A stretch of 64,000 nt of DNA from Acanthosepion pharaonis (Eukaryota > Mollusca > Cephalopoda > Sepiida > Sepiidae). Shown one piece after another: positions 1-12,728 of this stretch (positions are counted from its first letter, which is position 1; each line of letters begins with the position of its first letter). Made by a program: the position numbers and the translations under genes. The notes under the pieces were generated by a model. That model did no database searches. It saw nothing but the letters and a program-made list of their open reading frames with translations, and was not told where the DNA came from. The stretch is taken from positions 1-64,000 of the forward strand of contig CAHIKZ030002092.1 of NCBI GenBank assembly GCA_903632075.3, read 5' to 3'.

Positions 1-2483
1 TTTATTGTTCTCTGAAATAAGAATTTGATCAGTTTAAATGCATCTAAACAAAAAATAATGTTCAGCTCCATTAGACATTATAAAATACTCTTTAAATTTT
101 GTTCATTTTAACAAAAAGTTAAAATTCAGACAGAACTTATGGGATGACCTGATAGTTTTTGGAGCTGAGAATATAAAGGGGTGCTGATCAGTGATTTCAT
201 TTTGTAATAAGAATAATAGTCTAACAGGGCCCTGGTTGAGGCATACTATTGTATAGAAAGTGGTTAGCAGCTAAAAAGGTATTGAGAGACTTAATAATTC
301 TGAGTGAAAGAGTATACATATTAGGAGTGGTTAATCAGATTGGGGTCTGATGGGAAAAAAAGGTATCTGGTTTAGACCCATAAAATTCTCAGAAGAGTTT
401 GAACTCAAGTAAGATTCAGCATAACAGACATCTTCAGCCCAACTCCATAACCCCAAGAAAGTTGTCATATTGATTTCAACTAAAATTTTGGAAATCCAGG
501 CCAAAATTGTAAAGCACTTTATGGTATTGCTATCTGGGTTATTTGAGAAGCTAATTAATCATGTCTATTCCAGACCAAAGTCTATATCAATCAAATATGC
601 ATGTGCAGAAAAGAAACTTACCCAGAGATCATTAGAGTGTGTGCCTTAAAATTAAATGGACAGAGAAAACTGGTAACCACTGTCCATGCCCTCTATTGAC
701 TTCTACGGCAGTGTCTAAGATATTAGCATATACACATCTCTTAAACAAATGTCTAAAGTTCCTCAAGGATAGAAAAGAAGTGATTGGGACAAGATAGCCT
801 CATAGCTGTTGTACAATTTTTACATTTCACTTTTAATTAAAATGATGATAATTATTTCTTTTGTTGGAACATTTAAACTTTTTTTAGTATGATCACCTGA
901 AATTGAACAAAGAGTATAATCAAAATAGCATCCAGATCAACAAATCCACATTTCTGGCAGGTACACAACAAACAAAATCTACAAGATGACAAAATCTTTT
1001 GAACAAGTGAAATTGGTAGCACCAAATGCAAGCCACCATTCACCAAAGTGTAACAGGGTGTGATATTTGAAATCTAGAGAGTTATGATCAGAAAAAGTAT
1101 GAGTCAGGTCATACTAGGGATTCAGACTGTAATGCCAAAAGTGTGTTTGAAGGTAGATGTTGACACTTGAAGATTCTAGGAAAAGATGAATGGAGATTAA
1201 AGTGCCAGTTCTAGTGAAACTCATTGTAACTTTGTTTTAGGAATTTCATGTAATTACATGTTGAAATTTGAATATCTGAGAGAAGTATTTTAAATAAAAT
1301 GAAATTGTCCCAAGTAAATGTGTGCATGTTTCAGCAAATTTGGAAAACAATTTTTGTATAAGGTGAAAAAAAAAAAAAAAAAAATGATATGGAGAGGTAT
1401 GTGACAGTAGGGGGGAAAAAAAAAATATACATTTTATAGTTCTTCAACTTTTACAAACATGCATTCTCTTTGTAATTTTCTTTATCCTGAAGCCATTATC
1501 ATACCTAGATGTACCAAAGACATGTTTGTGTAATATTTCCTGTCAAATTGTTAGATTTTCTGAAGTGCCCATTTATCTTGCTTTGACTTGAGGACCAGCT
1601 TTAGGATCAAACATGCTCTACAGAGGAAGTTAATAGACGCTCTGTGGGGAACATAATGATCCACTAGGTGATCACCGTTAAAAAATGGATTCATTTCAGT
1701 TTTTTGTGAGATGGACCAGAACTGCCAACAAAGACACCCATATTTAACTTACCAGGCACACTGGATGAGAAAACAACTGTATATGATCTGTTTTTGCCCT
1801 AATGTCAAATTGTGATGCTGGTTGTTTTTACATGGTTTAAATGTTTTCTTTTTTTTTTAATATTGATGTACTACCAAAAAGAAAAAAAAAAAAAAAAAAT
1901 TTAAAAAAAGTAACTTCATCTTTGTTGTGCTATGATTCCTAGCAGGAAAGTAAACATTGCAAAAAAGATAATGAAAAAAAAAAAAAAAAAAGATTAGCTG
2001 CCATTAGATAATTTTGGATAAAGTTCTGGAAAGATTTTAACCAATTCGGTAAGACTAGATTTATCTAGTTGCTTCCAGGAAGGTTTATGGTCTTCTAAAA
2101 TTTCCCAAATTCTACAGAAGAATTCTACAATGTTTATTTAAAATAAATAAGTGTTTATCTTTTATCAAGTCTAATATTAGGGACCTCTAGGAGGAAGTAT
2201 TCCAGAAAGGGCGAGGTCTTTTTAGACAAAGAAAAGTCATACTAATAATAAAAGCCTATCAATGTCATGTTTGAGAAATTTTATATATGTGCCAGCCATC
2301 CTGGACACAAACAAAAAACAGACCAGGTGAAAAGATAGGAAATGTCCAGTTTTAAATGCAACACCTCTGGTTGCAGTCAAAGGAGATCTCTATTAATAAA
2401 AAAGCTATGCTCAAGGTTAAGCAGTTAATAGGGCTCTTGATTTGGCCTTTGCCCCAACAATGACACTTCATGCATTGAGCCTA

Positions 2484-2486
<3 letters not shown>

Positions 2487-2515
<29 letters not shown>
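2487..2515. repeat. (AT)n microsatellite
   Basis: An uninterrupted alternating AT run of about 29 bases, downstream of the SMG1 stop. Confidence 0.9.
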
Positions 2516-2518
<3 letters not shown>

Positions 2519-4375
2519 ATGCTTAAAATTCATTTCTAAAACCAATTATGCAATTTGGTATTTAATAAATTTAATCCAAGTTTACAACTACTAATTCAGA
2601 ATTTTAATGAAAAGTTGAAAACTGTAAAATACAAATAGCAATTCTCAAAATTAAAAAATATTCATGGTAAATATGAAAAGTCATGAATGCTGAAATGTTA
2701 GAAATAGTATTTGCAAATCAAAGTAATTTCAATCTCATGCAACAAATAAAATTGAAAAGTTAAAAATAAAAAGTCATCAATAGAGCAGTAAATATGACTT
2801 CAAAGCGTACAAAGAAATGTTATATGAAAGATTCACAAAATTATACAGTGAACACATTTTATTTATGAATAAAATTATATTAAGATTCAGTGAAGAAAAA
2901 GAAAAACTTCAAGGCAATACAAAGTCACCATGAAATATTTAAAAGTTCCTGTTTATATGCAAAATAGCAATCTAAAAAGATGAAAAATGTGAACGAGTTT
3001 TTTTTTTTATGCTGTGGAAAATACTCTAATATAGAAAAATTGAGAATAAATGTAGAGTGTAGGTAATGTAATAATAATAAGCTACTAGAACACTAAAAAG
3101 TTGTAACACCCACTGCAAACATATCTAAAAGGGTTAAGGTAGAAAAATGACATTTTTGTAAATATGTTATAAACATACCACTTAATTGTGATTAAGAAGA
3201 ATGCAAAGAATAAAAACAGTTTTCATAAAAATTTAAAGAGAAAAATAGGAAAAAGAATGAAATAAAAAATGAAAAGCTGGGGAAAAACAACAAAGTAAGT
3301 TGGTGTCAAATTGAGAACTTACTGCTACACTAATCTGGATATAATGAGCAAAAGATAAGAGAGACTAATGAAAGAAGTTGCTTGGGAAAAAGAGTTTTGT
3401 TTCTTGGTTTTAGGAATATATTACATGAATAATGTAAAACTGAAATTAGAACAAATGATAAAATTGTAAAGTGAAAGTAATTTCAGTAAAACAAGGTTAC
3501 CTTTTTGGTTTATATTTTAAGAGTTACTAATTAATAATTATAAGACATCTGGTTGTTTCTTCTCTGAATAGAAGAGCTCTTTCAACAGATGCTGTACCAA
3601 GTCAATACATTGAGAGTCCCCCGAGCAGTGATGACAACTTAAGCAGTGCATATCTTTGCAATCTTTTGCTAGACATTCATTGGCCTCTTAGCAAGAAAAA
3701 AAAAAAAACAAAAAAAAAAAAAAAAAAAAAAAAAACTAAGCACCAATGCAATATTCCCTTTTCATTTATATAGAATTTTTAAACTGTCCTTTTAAGTCTG
3801 ACAGATTTCCAGTTACCCTCTCCCAGACAGACATTGAAACAATCTAAAAAGGCCAGTCAAATAGCAAAATTGGATTTTTTTTTTAAATATATTTTTCTTT
3901 TTAGCTTTTATAATTTTTTCAAGTGAAAAAAAATATTAGGGAGGATTTGTAAAAATAAATTATCCTCCTCATCAAAACAGACCAAAAAATTGAAGTATGT
4001 GGATGTGTGTGTTCAAATCAAGGTGTATTTAAGTCATTACTGCTGCTGCTGCTGGGCGATGTGTCAAGTGGAAATCAAAGTCAAAGGTGTTGCCAAAACA
4101 TTTCATATACATATACTTAAAGGGAACACCCTCATCAGCTTCATTACTCAAAAGCAAATTTTCTTCTTTAAGGGCCCTCCGGCCGGGCCCAACATCTTCT
4201 GATGTAGGATTTAGCTCTTCTTGTTATATATAACTTATTTTAAAATTTCTGATGTTACACATGATGGGACTTCACTGTATCGCAGCATCACAAGAAGTGC
4301 ATAGTGAAAGTCTCCTGATCAGTTGCTTTAGGTTAGTCTTTCATCACAGTGAGTAGTATCTCTCTTAAAGCCAAC

Positions 4376-4398
4376 GCTGCTGCTGCTGCTGCTGCTGC
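4376..4398. repeat. Short CTG/CAG trinucleotide run in the probable SMG1 3'UTR
   Basis: About seven GCT units (CAG-type on the minus, transcribed strand). A shorter run of four units lies at 4043-4055. Both fall within 600 bases of the SMG1 stop codon, so they would be transcribed if the 3'UTR extends this far. Confidence 0.8.
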
Positions 4399-4608
4399 CA
4401 CCACTGCATTCAGTGGTACGTACTTGCCACACACTCACACACAGACACGTGGTGTTGGTAGGTACTCTGCTGAGGCCGCCGCTGCTCCTTACACAGTGAA
4501 AAACCTCACTGGCTGAGGCAGACTCACTGATGCACAGGGTTCATGACTCGAGAGGATACTGCTTCGATGAGTTGAAACCAAGTAGTGGCAATGCATGATG
4601 TTCCAAGT

Positions 4609-4686
4609 TCAAACCCATGGTGTCCAACCCTCATACAATACAGCTAGATTATCCAGATTGGTTGCTTCCTTCAGAACATAATCCAC
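4609..4686 (-). CDS. SMG1: SMG1 last coding exon: FATC tail and stop
   Basis: The acceptor is TTTTAG before GTGGATTATG at 4686, and the frame runs 25 codons to TGA at 4609-4611. The peptide begins VDYVLKEATNLDNLA and ends LYEGWTPWV. This is the FATC motif that closes all PI3K-related kinases and is essential for their kinase activity. Human SMG1 ends almost identically (GWTAWV), so the stop position is secure. The exon starts in phase 0. The residues expected just upstream, a conserved VWKRVKAKLEG-type stretch in vertebrates, are not in this exon and were not found elsewhere in the window. Confidence 0.96.
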   Translation of the reverse strand: MDYVLKEATNLDNLAVLYEGWTPWV

Positions 4687-5183
4687 CTAAAAAATAAATT
4701 TTAAATATTTTAAATTAATTTGCTTTTGTTACAAAATATAGTTTACAGAAAATGCTATAATTTTCTGAAAGAAAGCTAAATGTACAAAGTATTTTAGAAT
4801 TCAGTTTGTCTCACCATGTGAAGTCATATTGGACTGTCAGAGTGAGAGAACTACAGAAATTACTTGCTAGAAAGACTTTCTTGAATGGGTTCCATTTTAC
4901 CAGTAGAAGAGAAACCCCAAAACTATGCAGGTAATTCTGATATAGTAGACAGGTTATATATTGGATTCTTGCAGAAGTTTGTGCACAATTTTCATTGCTT
5001 TTAATTTTCTAATCAGGCACAATCTTTTGTAATGATCTAATATCCACTTGCCAATTTATCTACAATGGTGATATACCAACAAGATAAAGCCAACAATTAA
5101 CATCAACAGAATGACAAGCCTATGAGAAATAGAATGAAAAAAAAAAAAAAAAAAGATGCTGGATGTGCAAAGTCTGTTAAAAC
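4687..5183. other. Intron sequence, nothing recognised
   Basis: AT-rich sequence directly upstream of the last SMG1 exon. I saw no exon, repeat family or RNA gene apart from an A run at 5138-5153. Confidence 0.5.
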
Positions 5184-7678
5184 TAGGGCTCAAAACCGAT
5201 TTTATAAAACCAGTTTTCATATGATGATCACTGAAACCGATTTGTCAAAACTGATTTTAATGTTTGTAGTTTCCACTTTCTGTGAAACATTTCTATTTTT
5301 TCCTTGGAAGAAATGATTGTAACTGCAGTCCGTCAGCCTTTGGCTACATGAGTGCTGTCTGTTTCATTGAAACAGACTGCAACATATCAATCCTCACCTT
5401 CCCAATACCTTAGATCAGCACCTTGTCATTTCCTTCCCTAATCCTTTGCCAACTCCTAGAACTTGAAGGTTACAAACTTTTATTCATAGCAGGTCAAGGG
5501 AACACTGTTAATGTTAAGTCAGGTGATCTTTCCCCATCGAGTATATGTAATAACCAGTTCTAGATTTATTTCAAGGAAGCAACACTAAATTTTCTCTCTA
5601 TTTTACAATAGTTTTTATAATGCGATAAGTTTTATAGTTTTCCTTTTCATTCGCATTAGCCCTAACATGATTAAAAGAAAATCAAATGTGTGGAATTTTT
5701 TTGCTCAGTAATACAAATATGAAGCTCAATGCACAAAGTGTGAGAAGACCATGAAGTCTTCCAGAGGATCTACCATGTATCTTATCTTGCATTTGAAGAA
5801 AATTCATCAAAGCAACATAAATCAAGATGCAAACCAGCCTCCTGTGAAAATGACAAGAACAATGGAAGACTTTTTAACAAAGAAGTCTATGGAAGAAGAG
5901 ATTTCAAAGTTAGCTGCCTATAGATGATTTTCTTTCAATTCAATTGCCAAAGAAGTTTTTATACAGACAAATCTTCATGATCAGAGGGGAAATATGATAA
6001 ATTAACCAACATCTGCAAAAATGGAGTCAGGAATATGGTAATCGATTACCAAGAAAAAGAACTTATTCATTATTTCAAAAAAAGGAATAGTGTTGGGATT
6101 CGCTACTCATTGACATTTAGATGAATACACATCAATTCAAATAAGCAATATATGAACATAAATGTTCATGCAAAAGACAAACCATTGTTGAGATTAAGAT
6201 CAATGGTTCCCTTAATAACAGGAGAACTGAGAAATTTGTAAGAGGACATCTTCTCGACTTTGGATTGGATTTGGATAAACACATTGTTGGCTGTACAATG
6301 CTGCTATGATGGTGAAGTTTGGAAAGGAAATAAGACTTGATCATCAACAATGTACATTGTATACATCTGTCAGTTATAGACATTCTTTATTAAAAAAAAG
6401 TATTGAAAATATCACCTCAATTGATGAGACTGATAAAAAAGTGAAGAGATTATTATAACAGATGAAGCTGAAATAAGTCAACAAGACAATTTTTCAAACA
6501 GATTTGGCTCACAAGAATGCTTTAAAAAAAACCCCAAAACCTGAATTTAACATCATCTTAAATAAGGTAAGAAAAATTTCCAAACTTTTCTGAAAATCAC
6601 CTACAAAAAAAAATTTTGCAAGATTTTTATGAGCGAACTTGATAAAGAGAGTATAAATTTATTTTTGATTACAGAATCAGATGGAATAGCATGTTCCATA
6701 TGATAGAGATTTTAAAATTAAAGTTTGCATTCCAAATGCTCTATAAATTTCCACAGAAGCCATATTTGATGATGAATGGAAAATCTCAATTTGTTTTATG
6801 AAATTTACATCCAGTAGAGATTATTTTGAAGGCTATTTGTGCTGATGATACGGATTTACTTCAAAGTGGAATATTCTATAGAATTTTATTGGATAAACTT
6901 AATATCATCGACAACCCTGTTTTGCTCTAAATTTCCATGAAAGACGTTTGGTATTATTGAGAAGTATAACCATGAGAAGTTATTTACAAAAGGAAGTTTA
7001 AAGACGAATCAATCTCTGACCTTTTTTAACAAAAAGGCCTTAAGGAAGTATGTTGAACAAGAATATAGGAGATTATTTCTTGGACATCACGGGGGAGAAC
7101 ACAAAGAATTATGCAAGAAAATGAAATAGAAGGAAAACCTAAAACAAATGTTACTGTTGTCCCATCTACTTGAAATTGATGATGAACTCATGCATGAATA
7201 AATTAGCGTACAATGAAGAAAATGAATGAAGAGTCCAAGATCTAACAAATGAACTTGAAATCGCACTGAATTTAAAAATATTTGAAACAACTAAACAGAA
7301 TTTTGTTTTCATTGGTGAGAATTTATAGAGCTGCTTTTAATCAAAGCAACCAGTGTCCAGTGGAACTATTTTTTTCAGTTATAGATTTTTATTTAAAAAA
7401 TATACAAGTTTGTTCCCAAAAACACTCAAAGCATTGTTTTTGAACGATCATAAAAAGGAAAGTTATATAAACCAAGCTCATTTGCTTGATTGATTCTGTG
7501 TGTGTGACTTTTTGTTTTCTTTTTAGTATCTGTTTTTCAGCTTTCATTTTCACACATCAATTAGTTAAAAAGCATCTGAAAAAAAAAGTTAGAGCAGTTT
7601 TGGCAGATGACAAAACCATTTTTGAGAATAACTTGGTTAAAACTCAGTTTTGAGAATTAAAATTTTTGCAAAGCCCTA
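5184..7678 (+). mobile_element. hAT DNA transposon, decayed copy with BED zinc finger
   Basis: Short inverted ends (TAGGGCT at 5184-5190, AGCCCTA at 7672-7678) bound about 2.5 kb. The flanking 8-mers GTTAAAAC and TATAAAAA are only partly alike, so the target-site duplication is imperfect. Inside, a plus-strand reading shows a BED-type zinc finger (C-x2-C-x16-H-x4-H from 5730). A linker reading MEDFLTKKSMEEEISKL follows, then hAT core pieces near 6090-6360 (RFSLTLDE-like; GLDLDKHIVGCT). A C-terminal dimerisation remnant lies near 7335-7460. Stops and frameshifts are frequent, so no active transposase is made. It lies in the last SMG1 intron, antisense to the gene. Confidence 0.75.
5700..7460 (+). 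pseudogene. hAT transposase pseudogene (BED finger to dimerisation domain)
   Basis: Reading order along the strand matches hAT transposases: BED finger (5730-5812), catalytic core fragments (about 5920-6400), and a C-terminal segment containing ATSVQW followed by a VPKNTQSI-like remnant. The reading frame must be changed many times and internal stops occur, for example just after KLAAYR near 5922. The TDGA-type catalytic Asp motif is not clearly preserved. Confidence 0.7.
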
Positions 7679-10600
7679 TATAAAAAAAAATATTTTATAT
7701 AAAAAATGAAATATATAAATTTTTTTATTATTTCACTATTTGGCATTTAAGTAAAAGGAAAGCACTTTGTCAATGGATATTTTTCAATTTAAACCTATGT
7801 CATAAAACATTTGTTAAATTACGTAGATACTACATAGAGTCAGTAAACATGGTTTTAATGAGGAGTAAAGAAAAAACATGTTAATTTAACATCATCTATA
7901 CCTTTTCCTTTTAATAGACATGTTAGACTCATCTGAAAAATCTAACCTTCTTTGAATTTGTTATTGAAGTAGATTTGTCAATTTGTGGGAATGTTTTCCA
8001 GCTAATGGTTTTGTGTTTGTAAATTTTATAAATATTATTCCTCTATTTAAACTGTTTTTCAAGATATCAGCCAACATGTTTTAAACATTTGATGGCTGTC
8101 AGATATCAGTTGTGCAGAGGTGTGTTCCAATTTAAGTTCTCCACTGCCCCTAAAACAGGAAAGTCCTACCTTTTTGTGTCTGTCATCTCCTTTCAGATTA
8201 AATATAAATATTTAAATGTAACAAATATAAATTTATTTATAACTATTTAAACATGGATAACCAGTGATTGATCTTGCTAATGTAAAAATGTTTTAATTAA
8301 ATTTAATTGAAATATTAATGAAATAATTTTTATTAAAATCTTGTAATTAGCAAATTTTGTTGTTGTAAATTTGCATAATCCGACCAAATCCCCACAATCT
8401 ATAGTTTGATTCCTTAATTCTTCTGTGAAAATCCCAATCAACCACGAACATAGTTCCATATTTAATCAGGAGTTTCTGATTTTACTTTTTACCGTAAAAT
8501 AATTTTAAAGTTAGGCATCACCCTGGGCATTTTTTATATCAGCTATATTCATTTTTACATTAAAAAAGAATAAACCATAGTTAGAAAAATGAAATCATAA
8601 AGATATACATTAATGCAATGAGAAAGATATTTTTGATTGCATTTTCCATATCTTTAACGCCATTGAACTACGATAGTTAAGCAAACTTTAAAAATGAAAA
8701 AAAAAAAAAAAACCTCCACCCAATTTTATGTACAAAAAAAAAAAAAAGATTTAAATCTCTCCAAAGGATCTTATATATTCAAAATTTTAGGAAGAACAAT
8801 ATATTCAAAGAGAATTCAAAGAAGTATTTGTCAAATTAATTTTTTTACCTAAAATCACTGATATATAAGAATCATCTCGTAATATAAAAAAAGTATCTCA
8901 ATATATAAGACATCTACAATAGAACAACTTTATTGGTGGGATTGAAAATAATTGGAAAAAAATTGGGTTGCCTTTTAAGATAAATTACCATTAAAAATTT
9001 CTATGTGGCCCTCAAGAATATTTTTTAGTCAAAAGAAAAGTACGTAAAAAAACTCTCACATCAGCATATGAAATATCTTCACGGATAATATATAAACAGT
9101 CTGATTTTGAAAAAATTGGTTCAAAACTGTTTAATCAGATCCTTTTGATATTACGTAAAATCCCTACAATTTTGTTATTTCATCAATTGTCAAAAAAGTA
9201 AAAATTCCACAGTTGCATTTTTGAATTTTTATCATTTTCAATAATTTACTCCATCAAGCAAATTTATTCTTTTTCCTAGTTTTTCATGTTCTATTTTTTC
9301 TAAATAATCAGAATTTATTAAATATAGAATAAAAAACGGTTTTTCCATATTCAACAAATTAAAAGGAAATAATTAGCATTAAAAGGAATTGTATACATTG
9401 TCTAATAACACACCAAGCTAAAAAATCATAAGGGTTCCAGGTGTGGGTGATAATTTGGGGAGATATCAAAACTTGCAGAACGTTTTGTAAAAAAAAAAAT
9501 AAAAAGAATAAATTCTAAATAAAAGAATCATTATACAACCTGAACGACATATATCCCAAATTGCTGTGGTTTTTGTCTCATGGTCCAGACGATGTAATAC
9601 ATATTACCATCCATTTCGCTGTGACAGAGAAATTGTAAGCTAGAAAATATATTTTCGTATTTAAAAATATTTAATTACTAAACACATGTGAATCGAGTAT
9701 TTTCAACTTGATGAACATCACTATTGTTTGAAAAAACGTCCTATGATATTTTAATGGAAGGAATTAAATTATATGGGGTCTTGAAAACATTCAGCATTTA
9801 TTATCCTTTGAAAACAAATGGAAACATAAAGTTTTCTCTTTCAACAATTCTTCTTAAATCTCTCTATTCAACAACTGTTATATGTTTTACAACAGTATTG
9901 AAAGTTTCCGTGCATATGTGGTGGTGTTTATTCAACATATCATTATTTTAAAGAAAGATACGTTATCCAATTACTACTTGTGTTGCAATTTCTGTATAAA
10001 TGATGTTGGTCTGACAAGACCCATTGTAACAATAATTTTTTTATATAAAGCGCTTTTCAAAAAAAGTTCATCATCATCAAATCGTCGTCATCATTTCCTT
10101 GTCCTCTTCAAGTGTCCTCCCTCTAAAAAATCCAAAGTTGGACAATTCCGCCTACTATAGGATTATTAGAAGAAAGACCTTTTAGGAAAAATCGGTTAGA
10201 TTGAACAGGTCATTTTGCTCATTTAGTCGTGTAATCATTTCTGTGAAAACATTAATCGCCATGATATTGTCTTTAACAAAAAAATTTATTTCTTGTGCAA
10301 AATTTGCTTGGTTCAAAATTTGGTCGGATAAACCCTGATGGACTAATAGTGTGTGATAATATGAGAGTTAATCTTCTGGGAAAGCCAAAGATGTATTATT
10401 TTATGGAGCATATGTCTCCCTGCAAATACGTCTCATGACAATATTCATACAAATTTTTGGAAACACAAAATAGATGTTTCCCAACATAAAGGGACTGTCT
10501 TGTAAACAGGACACGTTTTTCATTATATTTAGTATTTTTTTAATGTAAACAATTTTATTTTATGGATTAATTAAAACAAAAATGATCTGATCAGTTTCTA

Positions 10601-10699
10601 CTCAAAACACACTTCAAAAAATTAAATCTGGAATTATTATAGGTTTCTATCTAAGAGCATTAAAATCTGTAGTCCCCAATATTTACCTTTAAAGAAGAA
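7679..10699. other. Intron sequence, nothing recognised
   Basis: Very AT-rich. The open frames at 8277-8459, 9724-9951 and 9882-10160 are low-complexity and show no family motif. The stretch 9700-10500 is upstream of and co-oriented with a Penelope-like fragment and might be its eroded reverse transcriptase, but I could not see RT motifs in it. Confidence 0.4.
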
Positions 10700-11553
10700 A
10701 AATACATAAAAAACATTGAAAAAACCTACAATATCCATATCATTTCATCCACAACGCAAGAAGAAAGGCATACAAAATATACAAACGAAACAAAACTAAT
10801 AACATAATCCAATAATAAATCACATGAAAACAGAAACATAATACTACCGACCAATTCTGTCACGTCCACTATCCAGAATAACCTATCCCATCTAAATAAT
10901 CTTAAAATAGTCACAAAATTTCCAAAAAACCATTATAGATATACTAAGATCTTCAAACATTAATGGCAATAATATTTCTGAAAAGGGAATTTATAAAATA
11001 AATTGCCAAAACTGTTCATCCCATTATATTGGAGAAACAAGTAGAAATTTAAAAAAATGCATTTATGAGCAAAAAAAGAGACCTCACAAAAAACAACTTT
11101 TTTTAAAAGTTAACAAATAGACATACATAGAAATAAATTCAACCATAATTTTGATTTTAAAATGCTACACATAAAAAAAAAAGAAAATAACTCACTCAGA
11201 AGGAAAATCCTCGAGAGTGCCGCCATTGAATATTAACCAAATATTAATCTACGCCCAGGCTTTTTTCCCTATTTCACCTTTCTTAACAAAATTAATGCTC
11301 TCCAAACAAAAACATACACAAACAGATTTGAAATCAAAAGAAAATGGTTGAATCAGTCAACACAGATATAATGACAATATTCTCCACACGTGACAAAATT
11401 GAAGTATTTTTTCAGTTAACAGTATGAAAATAGCGTTCTCTAAATTCTTCCAGTTACTAAGGACATTTTGTTTTGTTATTATTAGTTACTTTGTTTAAAT
11501 AAATTGATTTTCGTTTTTGTCTTGAGAAAATCCACATTGGACGAAACGCGTCG
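10700..11553 (+). mobile_element. Penelope-like retroelement 3' fragment (GIY-YIG endonuclease end)
   Basis: From about 10981 the plus strand reads KGIYKINCQNCSSHYIGETS, followed by RNLKKCIYEQ. This is a GIY-YIG nuclease start: GIY, 10-12 residues, YIG, then an Arg/Lys-rich helix with E-x-K/H. The C-x2-C spacing inside it (NCQNC) is typical of Penelope-like elements. The frame shifts just upstream near 10950, and the sequence decays into stops after about 11105. Downstream on the same strand, at 11521-11553, lies a hammerhead-like motif followed by a long (AT)n tract. That order is known for Penelope-like elements. The reverse transcriptase was not recognised. Confidence 0.65.
11521..11553 (+). 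ncRNA. Degenerate hammerhead ribozyme-like motif
   Basis: The stretch contains TCCA-CAT-TGGA (stem II, 11531-11541), then C-GAAA-CGCG-TC (11542-11552). This fits the 3' half of a hammerhead core with the very short stem III described for Penelope-like elements. The 5' core should be CTGANGA but reads CTTGAGA, so catalysis is unlikely. Its position just after a GIY-YIG fragment and before (AT)n supports a retroelement origin. Confidence 0.5.
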
Positions 11554-11584
11554 GCAAATTACAGTTTTCCTATTGTCATTTATT

Positions 11585-11590
<6 letters not shown>

Positions 11591-11650
<60 letters not shown>
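11591..11650. repeat. (AT)n microsatellite
   Basis: About 60 bases of alternating AT, immediately downstream of the Penelope-like fragment. Confidence 0.95.
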
Positions 11651-11653
<3 letters not shown>

Positions 11654-12556
11654 GATTTAATAAGTCCGGTGAATGAAATTTGAAGAATAAAAGAGGTAAA
11701 AATGATAAAAAATATTGTCAGTAAGAGTGATAATATTTATTTTATATTAGTAAAAAAAAAAATAAACCGAAAACACGAAGAGAAAGATTTTAAAGTCGCA
11801 ATTTTCGGACACGATTGTGTACTTACCAACGAGACTAGAAATTAACAATGAAGTAGACTTTTTTCCTGAAGAATTTTTTTCCACTGTTGCGTTGTATTAA
11901 TTTAAAGAAATTGCAGGGTTAGGGTTGTAGAGGGTTTGCATTTTAAATTCTGATGGAACAATTCTCTGAATAAACCTCAATCCATGTTTAATTTTTAATG
12001 TATTATTCTATTTGAAAACGTATTTTAACATTTTCGGCGTTTTGTTGGCATTTAAATGAATTGCTAAAACCACGCAACTGATATTATCAATAATGGAATG
12101 GTTGATCTTCCCCCAATTTAGATACAGGGAAATTGTTGTTGTTGTTTTTGATGTGTTTTTTAAATTATTGAACCGAAGACAGAATTGTGCCTGTTACGGT
12201 GACATAATTTTCAGTTTTTGCATTTGTTTTAAAAAACCTAAATATACAGGCATCAGTTGGCTGTTAGACGTCAAAGTTGGAGGTCTGATTACTTTGTTGC
12301 CAAGGTCGTAAAACCAAATATGAGCACCAGTAGTGATAATGTCAACTCAACAAATTTCCCGGAAAAAGAGTGCAACTGCAATCTTTTTTTCCTTGTCTTG
12401 TTAATAAAGGACAAAGTTATTCCATTTTTAATTTTTAAATCATTTTTTATGGTTTGATCTTTTTACTCAAAAAAACTACTCATTTAAAATAAATATTATT
12501 AGATTATTGACAATATTTTTTCTTTTTTTTCACAGAATTTCATTAACCAACCTATT

Positions 12557-12561
<5 letters not shown>
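11651..12561. other. Intron sequence, nothing recognised
   Basis: AT-rich, with two overlapping open frames (12093-12311, 12257-12457) that show no recognisable domain. Confidence 0.4.
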
Positions 12562-12600
<39 letters not shown>

Positions 12601-12641
12601 ATTTATATATATAAATAAATATATATATATATATATATATT

Positions 12642-12690
<49 letters not shown>
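12562..12690. repeat. Compound (AT)n microsatellite
   Basis: Two long alternating AT runs (12562-12596 and 12620-12690) separated by about 25 bases of imperfect AT/AAAT repeat. Confidence 0.93.
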
Positions 12691-12693
<3 letters not shown>

Positions 12694-12728
12694 AAATGTT
12701 GATCATGTTTTTTCATAATCTTCATCAG
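12691..12728 (-). ncRNA. Hammerhead-like hairpin beside (AT)n
   Basis: On the minus strand CTGATGA (12728-12722) is followed by A and a 7-bp stem GATTATG / CATGATC (one T-G pair) around six A residues. The CTGATGA box and stem II fit a hammerhead core. The GAAA box that should follow reads AACA, so the motif is incomplete. As at 11521, the motif runs straight into an (AT)n tract on its 3' side. Confidence 0.35.

Larger units (their letters stand above)
1..4608. other. Region downstream of the SMG1 stop (3'UTR plus intergenic)
   Basis: No coding gene is recognisable here. The part next to the stop codon, about 4000-4608, is clearly richer in G and C than the rest. It carries two CTG/CAG runs and a GC palindrome, so it is the best candidate for SMG1 3'UTR. 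Lower coordinates are AT-rich, with A runs at 1367-1384, 1886-1900 and 3697-3735 and an (AT)n tract at 2487-2515. Several TTTATT hexamers (AATAAA on the minus strand) occur, for example near 2851, but I cannot tell which, if any, is the real polyadenylation signal. Short open frames such as 3990-4202 have no recognisable motif. Confidence 0.5.

Noticed and set aside
3990..4202. Plus-strand 70-codon frame with a Cys run
   Set aside because: The Cys run is the translated trinucleotide repeat in the probable SMG1 3'UTR.
11919..11936. Telomere-like GGGTTAGGGTT
   Set aside because: Less than two full units, inside ordinary intron sequence; no array.
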